A DNA stretch of 45,309 nucleotides from an uncultured Pelagibacteraceae bacterium. GTDB taxonomy: Bacteria; Pseudomonadota; Alphaproteobacteria; Pelagibacterales; Pelagibacteraceae. Position 1 is the first letter of the stretch. Each line of letters opens with the position of its first letter. The position numbers were made by a program, and so were the translations under genes. Below, in pieces: positions 36,288-44,259 of the stretch. Below the pieces are notes generated by a model that ran no database searches, was not told the DNA's origin, and worked only from the letters and a program-made list of their open reading frames with translations. The stretch is from positions 1-45,309 of the forward strand of contig CACJEN010000008.1 of assembly GCA_902592445.1 (NCBI GenBank). The letters run 5' to 3'.

Positions 36288-39200
36288 TTATCTAAAATTG
36301 ATTAAAACTTTATCTGGATCACCAGATAACATTGGTTCTTGCTGTCTGTTATTAATAAATGCTTCCTCTGAAACATTTTGTTTCAAGTAAGCAATTAATT
36401 CACCGTTTGTTATTTGATTATCAGAATTTTTATCTGCATTCCCCTCTAAACCTTTCATTAAATAATAAGAAAATATACCGTGCTTTGCCTGCTCGATACT
36501 TCCAGATGTTTGAGTTAAATTTGATGCAGAAAATATTGTAAAATTATTTGGAACTTCCTGTTCATCAACAACTAGTCTTACTGGACGCAATCCAGCAATT
36601 AGAGTTTCCTCAGTACGTGTTTGCCCACTGTAACAAGTATCAAAAAATATAGTAACTGAATTAGGATTTAATTTCGATATTTGTTTAAACATATCTGATC
36701 TTGATAAAGCTGTGTCTTCTAATAATAAAGAGTCACCATCTTGTGGTAATAAAAATAGGTTTTCACCATCATCAGAAGCAAGACCATGACCTGCAAAGAA
36801 AATATATATATCTTTTCCTCCACCTTTTGCTAATTGTGGTAGCCAGAGTTTTGTTGCTTTAATTATATCTGATCTTGAAGCTTCTTTATCAATTAAAACT
36901 TTAATATTTTCTAATGGAACTCCAAATGCTCTATTAGCATAGGCTCTAAAAGCTTTGGCATCCCTATTTGCATATATAGCATCTAAATTGTTTAAATTTT
37001 CATACTTCTCCACACCAATTACAAGTGCAACTTTGTTTTCATCTTGTTTTGCTTTAATCTTACTTGGAAGTAATTTTTCGTAAGTTTTCACAACCTGAGT
37101 CTCTTTCATCTCGACATTAATTTTTACATTTTTTTCTGAACTATTATTCCATCTATCGATTGCAACTAATGTTAATTCCTCACCTTCATCTGTATCGATT
37201 ATAAATCCTTCAAAAATAAAATCTCCGTCATTGTTAATTTTTACTGGTTGTCCATCGATTTCTAAAAAAAATTCGCTTTTATCTTTTACTTTACCAGTTA
37301 GTTTATAAACTTGGCTTGAAACTGTTACTACCTCAGCAACAAGAATTTCTGGCGATTCTTTATCAACATCTAATTTTTTCTTCTTTTTTTCAAATTCTTG
37401 CTCAGCTTCTTTCTGGGCTACCTCAAGTTTTTTTAATGCTTCCTCTTCTTCAGCTTTAAGTTTCGCTAATAGCTCTTCTTTCTTTTTCTTTTCTTCAGCT
37501 AATATTTTTTGTTTTTTTTCATCCTCTATTGCTTTTTTCTTTGCAATTTCCTCTTGTTGTTTTCTTTCTTCTTCAGCTTTTTGTTGTGCGATTAATTCTT
37601 TCTTTTTTCTCTCTTCCTCAGCTTTTTTTTCTGCTAAAAGTTTTTCTTGTTTTTTTAATTCCTCTTCAGCTTTTTTTTGAGCTAAAAGAAGTTCCTTAAC
37701 CTTTTTGTCTTCTTCAGATTTTAATTGTTTTTTCTCAAGTTCTTTTCTCTCCTCTTCCTCAATTTTAGCTAATTTATTTAAATCTTCTCTTTGTTCTTTT
37801 GCAATACTTTTATATACAAAATCTAAAGCAAATCTTTTATATCCTTTATAAGGATAAAATTTGGATTTTATGTCAATAACTCCATCTCTAACAGATAACT
37901 TCCAAAAAAATTTGTCTTTATTTTCTTTTAAAGTTATTTCTCCGGACTTTGAAATTTTATATTCCCCCTCAGATATAAATTTTCCATTTCTCTGAATTCT
38001 TAAATATTTATTTTTTTCAAACTGATAATATACCTTACCATCACCCCTTAAATCATCTAATGCAATTTCATTAGAATCTAAGAAAGCTACAAGCATCTTT
38101 TTTTCTAAATATCTCGCTTTATCTTTAATAACTTTTTTCTCATTAGCTTTTATTTGAGCAAGAATAAGTGCCTTCTTTTTTTCTTCTTCTTGTTTCTTTT
38201 TAACTAATAATATTTCCTCTTGCTTCTTTCTTTCTTCCTCAGCTTTTTTTTGAGCTATTAAAAGTTGTTTTTTCTTTTCTTCAGCGTCTTTTTTTTGTTT
38301 AGCAAGTAACTCTTGTTGCTTTTTCTTCTCTTTTTCTAACTGTTCTTTAGTTTTTGTGGAGTCTTCTAATTTTTTAGCAATTAGTAATTTATTTTCTCTT
38401 ACTTTATATAAATAGTTTTCTGCCGCTACTGGATAAGACCAATCATCAAGTATTCTTCTGAAGTCTACTACAATACATTCACCATCTGAATAATGTAATT
38501 TTCTTTTTTTTACGTGGGCGTAACACTTCTGAATAGCTTTCCATCCTGTAAATTCTTGTTTATCTTCATAAGAATACTCCCATCCCCATGCGAAGGGGGA
38601 TATCTCCTTTAAATAAATATCATCAGTTAATTTTGATAATTCTTTTTCATAATTTATAAAAACTGCAAGACCCATTGTTTTAATTGTCTTACCGTTATAC
38701 TGACCTTTTTTTGAATATTTTAAATACTTATTTTTTTTTAAAAAATATTTATCCTCCATTATTAATTTGTATAATCTATTTAAATTATCATCTGAGTCAT
38801 CAAACCCAGCAAATTGATTTTTAACAATATCTTTTACTTTATCCCTTTTCAATTTGTCTGGACTTGCAATCGTATACCGCTTAAAACCTTTGTAAGCATA
38901 ATAATCAGACTTAATATCTACGATTTTATCTTTAAGTGATATTCTCCATGAAAATTTTTGATCTTCCTCAGTAAGTTCAAATGTAGTATTTTTTTTATAA
39001 ACATTTTTAACATTGTATTTTCCATTTGATAAAATTTTGAAATCCTTACTAACTCTATGATACTGATCTATATTGAAAAAATAATAAACAGGCCCATCCC
39101 CTCTTAAATCATTAATTAGCAAAACATAAGAACTGAATGCTGGTGGATTCATATTTAAAAAAAATATTTCTTTACTTTTATCAATCTGTACTGCGGATTT

Positions 39201-40133
39201 AAGAATGTTTTCATTGATGTTTTTAGAAACTTTTATATTTTTTGATTGATCTTGCTTATCATCAGCGCCTTTGCTTTTTTCGAATGCTATTTTCATAGTT
39301 TCAATTTGACTATCAGTAACCACTGGTATCAAAAATCTATTTTTATCATTAGGAAAATTTTCCCACGCTAAGTTATCTTCAGGCGCAATTATATATTCCT
39401 GATCTTTTTTTTTAATGTTAAATCCAAATGAAGAATACTTTCCTCTTTTGCCTGAGAAACCTATAACTTCTCCCTTTTTAACTATTTTTTTGATTGGTCC
39501 ACCACATACGTGATCAAATCTTTTCTTTAAATATTTTGTAATATTATTTTGTTCATCGAAATTTCTATCTCGCATGTATGGGATTTTACATTTATCTTTT
39601 CCAAATCCAGGAACAAGTGGAGTAGATTTAAGACCAGAATAATAAATAATATCACCTGTTAATATATCTTTGAACGTAATGTCTACATTATCATATGGTG
39701 TTTTACATTTTCTTTTTTGTGATGGATCCATTGGATCTGGTAATTTAATATTCGTTTCACCGATATCATGATCTTTGTGTTCTTGGCAAAAATTTTTAGA
39801 GCTGATATCACTGGCAAAGAAAAATTCCATATCACGTACTGCAACTATTGGAGTATTTCTTGGAACATTTATATCAGTTACCTCTTTTCCATTTCTTCCA
39901 AATGATCTTAAATTTTTTGGTTTTGTTACAGATTTCGTGCACCTATTAATTTTGTAGCTATAGGACTTATCTCTCTCTACTCTCGGATAAGCAGAATCAC
40001 CAACTTTTGCACCGTTAAAATTACATGGCAATTTATCATACTGTTTGTATTCTGTCTGAGTATTTGAATATACAAGATTACTTTTAAAAATAAAAATTAA
40101 TGAAAAAAACAGTATTTTTAATATTATACTCAC
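36288..40133 (-). CDS. Secreted caspase-like protease (C14/orthocaspase) with M23-like, duplicated DLRGDG, coiled-coil and Ig-like regions
   Basis: 1281 residues, GTG start. Layout: signal peptide 1-23; Cys-rich region about 80-265 with the LytM/M23 pattern (NTPIVAVRDMEF, VDITFKDILTGDIIYYSGL, KKGEVIGFSGKRG) but without its zinc-binding His residues; an unrecognised domain at about 341-425 repeated at 692-775 (LRGDG-VYY-F ... IDIKS-Y-YKG-KR); Lys/Glu-rich coiled coils at about 590-680 and 775-922; Ig-like domain about 925-1010; caspase domain 1033-1281. The catalytic dyad is H1116 (FFAGHGLA) and C1167 (FFDTCYSG). Residues 1234-1245 form an EF-hand-type loop (DKNSDNQITNGE). The protein should be periplasmic. 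It is divergent from the TPR-trypsin gene, 69 bases apart, and paralogous at its C-terminus to the gene at 44260. Role unknown. Confidence 0.9.
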   Translation of the reverse strand: MSIILKILFFSLIFIFKSNLVYSNTQTEYKQYDKLPCNFNGAKVGDSAYPRVERDKSYSYKINRCTKSVTKPKNLRSFGRNGKEVTDINVPRNTPIVAVRDMEFFFASDISSKNFCQEHKDHDIGETNIKLPDPMDPSQKRKCKTPYDNVDITFKDILTGDIIYYSGLKSTPLVPGFGKDKCKIPYMRDRNFDEQNNITKYLKKRFDHVCGGPIKKIVKKGEVIGFSGKRGKYSSFGFNIKKKDQEYIIAPEDNLAWENFPNDKNRFLIPVVTDSQIETMKIAFEKSKGADDKQDQSKNIKVSKNINENILKSAVQIDKSKEIFFLNMNPPAFSSYVLLINDLRGDGPVYYFFNIDQYHRVSKDFKILSNGKYNVKNVYKKNTTFELTEEDQKFSWRISLKDKIVDIKSDYYAYKGFKRYTIASPDKLKRDKVKDIVKNQFAGFDDSDDNLNRLYKLIMEDKYFLKKNKYLKYSKKGQYNGKTIKTMGLAVFINYEKELSKLTDDIYLKEISPFAWGWEYSYEDKQEFTGWKAIQKCYAHVKKRKLHYSDGECIVVDFRRILDDWSYPVAAENYLYKVRENKLLIAKKLEDSTKTKEQLEKEKKKQQELLAKQKKDAEEKKKQLLIAQKKAEEERKKQEEILLVKKKQEEEKKKALILAQIKANEKKVIKDKARYLEKKMLVAFLDSNEIALDDLRGDGKVYYQFEKNKYLRIQRNGKFISEGEYKISKSGEITLKENKDKFFWKLSVRDGVIDIKSKFYPYKGYKRFALDFVYKSIAKEQREDLNKLAKIEEEERKELEKKQLKSEEDKKVKELLLAQKKAEEELKKQEKLLAEKKAEEERKKKELIAQQKAEEERKQQEEIAKKKAIEDEKKQKILAEEKKKKEELLAKLKAEEEEALKKLEVAQKEAEQEFEKKKKKLDVDKESPEILVAEVVTVSSQVYKLTGKVKDKSEFFLEIDGQPVKINNDGDFIFEGFIIDTDEGEELTLVAIDRWNNSSEKNVKINVEMKETQVVKTYEKLLPSKIKAKQDENKVALVIGVEKYENLNNLDAIYANRDAKAFRAYANRAFGVPLENIKVLIDKEASRSDIIKATKLWLPQLAKGGGKDIYIFFAGHGLASDDGENLFLLPQDGDSLLLEDTALSRSDMFKQISKLNPNSVTIFFDTCYSGQTRTEETLIAGLRPVRLVVDEQEVPNNFTIFSASNLTQTSGSIEQAKHGIFSYYLMKGLEGNADKNSDNQITNGELIAYLKQNVSEEAFINNRQQEPMLSGDPDKVLINFR

Positions 40134-40202
40134 ACAAAATATTAATTCAAATTAAGTGAAATCTCAAATATGTTGTTAAGTAATTAACTTGAAAACTATA
40201 TT

Positions 40203-41786
40203 ATGAGGTTTTTTATCAAATTTTTACTTATTTTTTTTATTGTAACAACCAATTTAAATGCAAATAATTTTTCCAAAAAATTTTTAGAAAAAGTATTTCA
40301 AGTCAGATCTGAGATTAATAAAAATAATTTAGATAAAGCAGTAAAATTACTTGGAAAAATTTCAATTCAAAACGAAAATGAAGAAGAACAAATTAACCTT
40401 CTTTTTGGAGACATATATTTAAAAATAAACCAACCATCAAAGGCAGAGGAATTTTATGAAAAATCCTTCATGACAACTGATGAAAATATTGAATCTTTAA
40501 CTTTTATAGGTTTGGCAGAGGTAAAACTTGCCCAAGGAAATCTGTCAGGGGCAATTGATTATTCTGAAAAATCTATTTTTATTAACCCAGATAGAATTAG
40601 ACCTAAGCTTATTCTGGCAACAGCCAAGTATCGTCTAGGAGATGTGGATGAGTCTAATAAGATTTTAAACGAATTATACGAATCAAATAAAAATAATTCT
40701 CAGGTTAATTTAACATTATCTGATTACTATCTTTCAATAGGTAAAACTTTTAAGTCAATATCTATACTGGAAGAATATCTAAGATTTAATCCAACAAATT
40801 TCCAAGTTATGGATCAGATTGGAAGTTTGTATTGGATAGATAAAAATAAAGAAAAAGCTTTAGAATATAAATTTAAAGTTTTTAAATATTATCAAAAAAT
40901 AAGAAACAGAAAAAAATCCAAAGAGATTAAAAAGTGGATTGAATCAATTGAACCTGATTATTTTAATAAAAAATCAAAAAGAGCCAAACTTTCCAAAGAC
41001 AATGAAGAAAAGGACAACAAAGATGAAGAAGAAAATATTATAGAGAATGAAAAACTAAATAAAAAAGAAGAAGAAGATATAAAAAAACACGAAGAAGAGG
41101 AAATTAAAAATTATAATCAAAAAAAAATAATTCCTAATTATGAAGAATTTGAATTTGCAATCAATGGAAATGGGAGTGGATTTATTGTAGGAAATGGAAA
41201 GTACGTAATTACAAATAATCATGTAATTGAAAAAGCAAATAAAGTTGCAGTAAGAAATGGAATAGGAAAAGTTTCAAATGCAAAAGTTTTAAAAACTTCT
41301 GAGAAATATGATTTAGCAATTTTAGAATTAGAAACACCTTATCCAGAACAATTTTCAATCAAAGCATCTAATTTTGAAATACCAAAATCTGGAGATGATG
41401 TAATTAGTATTGGTTATCCAGGAATTGGTATGACCTACGATAAACCAACAATTACTCAAGGAATAATCAGTAAAGTTTTTAACGATGAAGTTGGAATTTT
41501 TATGACTACTGCAGCTATAAATTCAGGAAATAGTGGAGGACCTATATTTAATTTAAAAGGAAATTTAGTAGGTGTTACTTTTGCAAAATTAGATAAGCTA
41601 AAATATTTAATTTCTGATGGAGATGTGCCGACTGATATGGGATATGCAATAAAAAGTAATTTAATTACAAAAGTTTTTGAACATGGAGAAAACCCAGAAA
41701 TTAAGAAAGCATCTTTTGATAAAGTTGAAATTTATGAAAAAATGCTACCGTCTGTAGTTTTAGTTGGTGTGCAAATATCAAAATGA
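40203..41786 (+). CDS. Secreted TPR protein fused to a trypsin-like serine protease
   Basis: 527 residues. Signal peptide 1-20; TPR-type helical repeats about 45-250 (AEEFYEKSF, GLAEVKLAQGNLSGAIDYSEKSI, LGDVDESNKILNELY, EKALEYKFKVF); acidic/basic linker 255-312; chymotrypsin-fold protease about 315-490 with H340 (VITNNHVIE), D370 (KYDLAILELE) and S444 (INSGNSGGPIFN). This is the HtrA/S1C-type catalytic triad, but there is no PDZ domain. First gene of a three-gene operon; it overlaps the next start by 4 bases. It is flanked by two caspase genes, suggesting a shared proteolytic pathway. No clear ribosome binding site; a TATATT touches the ATG. Confidence 0.9.
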   Translation: MRFFIKFLLIFFIVTTNLNANNFSKKFLEKVFQVRSEINKNNLDKAVKLLGKISIQNENEEEQINLLFGDIYLKINQPSKAEEFYEKSFMTTDENIESLTFIGLAEVKLAQGNLSGAIDYSEKSIFINPDRIRPKLILATAKYRLGDVDESNKILNELYESNKNNSQVNLTLSDYYLSIGKTFKSISILEEYLRFNPTNFQVMDQIGSLYWIDKNKEKALEYKFKVFKYYQKIRNRKKSKEIKKWIESIEPDYFNKKSKRAKLSKDNEEKDNKDEEENIIENEKLNKKEEEDIKKHEEEEIKNYNQKKIIPNYEEFEFAINGNGSGFIVGNGKYVITNNHVIEKANKVAVRNGIGKVSNAKVLKTSEKYDLAILELETPYPEQFSIKASNFEIPKSGDDVISIGYPGIGMTYDKPTITQGIISKVFNDEVGIFMTTAAINSGNSGGPIFNLKGNLVGVTFAKLDKLKYLISDGDVPTDMGYAIKSNLITKVFEHGENPEIKKASFDKVEIYEKMLPSVVLVGVQISK

Positions 41787-42574
41787 AAAATGTTTACTTA
41801 ATTTTGCTTTTGTTTATTTTTTCATTTGCGAATGCAGAAATGGTTGAAGTGGAAGGAGTGTATAGAAATACTGGCGATATTGCTCCAAACGAAACTTGTA
41901 GATTGGCCAAAGAAAGAGCTAAACTAAAAGCACTAGAGCGAGTAACCGGACAAGTTATTTCCTCAGAGGAAATAGAAAAATGTTCCGAGATTGATGGAAA
42001 AAGTAATTGTGAAAGAAATCAATTTTTCTTAAGCAGTTTTAATGGTGATATTACTGAAATTGAAGAGATTGATAAACAACTTGATACCGAACAACTTAAT
42101 AGTGGTGAATTGATTTTTGTTTGCAAAATAAAAATCAGAGCAAAGGTTGTAGCAATTGAGCAGGAAAAAGATCCAAATTTCGATTTTAATGTAAAGTTAA
42201 ACAATTATAATTTTCGAGATGGGGACAATTTAGTAATTGATATAGATGTGAGCCAAAACATGTATCTAACCATATTTCAATTTCTACCTTACGAAGATAA
42301 GAATTACCAAGTTTATAAATTATTTCCCTTAGGTGGTGAAAAAAATTTTATACAAGTTGACACTTTAAAATTACCAAAAAAAAATAAATATGAGATTTAT
42401 TTCCCTGAAAATGTAAGAAAAAAAAGCATAGATGAGTACTTATTTTTCATAGGTTCTAAAAAAAATATAAATTGGTTAAATAAATATTCAAAATTTGAAG
42501 ACTTAAAAAAACAGTTTTTAAAATCAAAAAGTATAGTAAAGTCGAAATATAAACAATACACGATAATAAAATAA
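41783..42574 (+). CDS. Secreted DUF4384-like protein
   Basis: 263 residues. Signal peptide 1-18 (ending ANA). The N-terminal half (VEVEGVYRNTGD..., AKERAKLKALERVTGQVIS) resembles the FlgT-N/LPP20 type helical-sandwich found in envelope proteins and has several cysteines. The C-terminal half (about 132-245) has the DUF4384 pattern: YNFRDGDNLVIDIDVSQNMYLTIFQF, YKLFPLGG, LPKKNKYEIYFPE, and a final FIGSKK strand. DUF4384 is often fused to or near bacterial caspase-like proteases, which agrees with the neighbours. Overlaps the genes before and after (ATGA and TAATG junctions). Confidence 0.72.
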   Translation: MKNVYLILLLFIFSFANAEMVEVEGVYRNTGDIAPNETCRLAKERAKLKALERVTGQVISSEEIEKCSEIDGKSNCERNQFFLSSFNGDITEIEEIDKQLDTEQLNSGELIFVCKIKIRAKVVAIEQEKDPNFDFNVKLNNYNFRDGDNLVIDIDVSQNMYLTIFQFLPYEDKNYQVYKLFPLGGEKNFIQVDTLKLPKKNKYEIYFPENVRKKSIDEYLFFIGSKKNINWLNKYSKFEDLKKQFLKSKSIVKSKYKQYTIIK

Positions 42575-44001
42575 TGAAAAAAAATCTTAAAAATTTAATT
42601 TTAGTTTTAATTTTTATAAATTTTTCAAGCCTATCATTTTCAGATGACCATTTGTCAGATAAAGATCTAATCAAAAATTTAAAAGAAGAAATTTCAGAAT
42701 TTAATGTAAAGCCTTTAAAGAAAAAGAGCATATTTCAAAAAAATGATGAGTATATAAAAAGATTAAGATCTCAACTTTCAGACTTGGAAAAGGAGAAAGA
42801 AAAAAAAGACAAAATAAGAGCTGCTAAAGCAGAACTCGAGAGAGAAATTATTGCACTTGGTGGAAGGCCTTTAACTGAAGGGAAAGATCCAGTAGAGGCC
42901 GATGAAGTTATTTTAGCTTTAAGAAAACAATTGGAAGAGATTAAAGCTCTAAAAGCTGAGGAGAAAAAATCCAAAGAAGCAGCTGCAGCCTTAGAACTTG
43001 AAAAAAAACAGATTAAAAAAGCTAAGAATGAATTAATAAAGGAAATTGAGGCTTTAGGAGAAAAACCAATTACAGAAACCAACCCAGTTGATGAAAATGA
43101 AGAAATAATTGCATTAAGAAAGCAATTAGATGAAATAAAAAAAACTAAAGATAAATTAAAAGCAGATGCAGAGAAAGAGGAACGGATAGATGATGCCAAA
43201 AAAGAGTTAATAAAAGAAATTGAAGCCCTAGGAGAAAAACCAATTACTTCCACTCAAGATATTAATCAAGATGAAGAAATTATTGCTTTAAAAAAACAAC
43301 TTGATGAAATTAGAGCTTACAAAGAAAATAAAAAATCAGAACAAGAATTTCAGGAAAATAGAAATGAACTCATAAATAAAGTTAAAAATGAAATTATTGA
43401 ACTTGGAGGAACTCCAGTTTTAGAATTTGAGGTTACTAATCAAGATCAATATGTAGATGCTCTAAAAAAACAGATTGAGGAAATAAAAGCCATTAAAGCA
43501 AAAGAGGAAAAAGAAATACAACAATCCATACCCGAATGGTTTATAATGCTACCGTCAGGCTCAGAGGAAGTAATGTTTGTAAGAGGAACTGCAATATCAG
43601 ATGATTTACAATTATCAATTGATGCCGCAACTAACGCTGGACTTAGAGAGTTGGGCAAAAAAATGAATACAAGACTAGCATCAAAAACAAAAGAAACTGT
43701 TAGACAAGCTAATATTGGTGAGAAAGTGACATCAAAGACTGAAATGAATAGAATTTCTACAATTGTTGTCAAAGAAGTAACAGTGAAAGGTTATGAGGTT
43801 GTAGAGACAAAAATGGTTTCATTGGATAATGGAAATTATCGAACTTTCATACTCCTTAAGTATCCAATAGGTCTTGCATACAAAAACTACATTAATCAAT
43901 TGAAAGAGAGCGATGTATTAAAAGCTGACTTTAAAAAAATTGAAAATACAAAAGCCTTTAAAGAATTAGAACTTTATGTTTCAGAATTTTCTGGAGCATA
44001 A
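42574..44001 (+). CDS. Secreted repeat protein with C-terminal LPP20-like domain
   Basis: 475 residues. Signal peptide 1-23. Residues about 33-310 hold five copies of a roughly 60-residue unit: a helix ending I-x-x-LG(E/G)-x-P, a short acidic loop, then DE-x-(I/V)-x-ALRKQL-x-EIK; the first copy is degenerate, the next four start near residues 84, 150, 208 and 268. Long helices suggest a coiled rod. The C-terminal domain (about 318-470) begins PEWF, then GTAISDDLQLSIDAATNAGL, as in LPP20-type lipoprotein domains, but the protein has no lipobox. Third gene of the operon; convergent with the second caspase gene. Confidence 0.72.
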   Translation: MKKNLKNLILVLIFINFSSLSFSDDHLSDKDLIKNLKEEISEFNVKPLKKKSIFQKNDEYIKRLRSQLSDLEKEKEKKDKIRAAKAELEREIIALGGRPLTEGKDPVEADEVILALRKQLEEIKALKAEEKKSKEAAAALELEKKQIKKAKNELIKEIEALGEKPITETNPVDENEEIIALRKQLDEIKKTKDKLKADAEKEERIDDAKKELIKEIEALGEKPITSTQDINQDEEIIALKKQLDEIRAYKENKKSEQEFQENRNELINKVKNEIIELGGTPVLEFEVTNQDQYVDALKKQIEEIKAIKAKEEKEIQQSIPEWFIMLPSGSEEVMFVRGTAISDDLQLSIDAATNAGLRELGKKMNTRLASKTKETVRQANIGEKVTSKTEMNRISTIVVKEVTVKGYEVVETKMVSLDNGNYRTFILLKYPIGLAYKNYINQLKESDVLKADFKKIENTKAFKELELYVSEFSGA

Positions 44002-44087
44002 TTTTACAAACTATATTTGAAACTTAAAAATAAAACTAATAGATAGGTAGAAATAGTTTCGCCTCAAATCAGATGGTTATAGCTAAT

Positions 44088-44169
44088 ATTGGTTAGACCA
44101 ATTAAGTGTCTGGTAAAGGGGTATTTGTAGATATGTAGTCATACATTTAGTTATATTTGTTACCCCTTT
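44088..44169. repeat. Two inverted repeats between the LPP20-like gene and the second caspase gene
   Basis: ATTGGT-TAG-ACCAAT (44088-44102), then AAAGGGGTA (44115-44123) pairing with TACCCCTTT (44161-44169) around a loop that itself holds ATGTA-GTCA-TACAT. In the 258-base gap between convergent genes this could be a bidirectional terminator, but the large loop is unusual. Confidence 0.45.
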
Positions 44170-44259
44170 TGGAATATTATATTTAATAACTTCATTCTTA
44201 ACTTATTTTATATTGAAGAAGTATAATTTTAAATGGTTATAAAAAAAATTAATTAATAT

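Noticed and set aside
42771..43253. Open frame antisense to the repeat protein
   Set aside because: Mirrors the repeats (Ser/Phe/Ile-rich) and is explained by the Glu/Lys repeat codons on the other strand.
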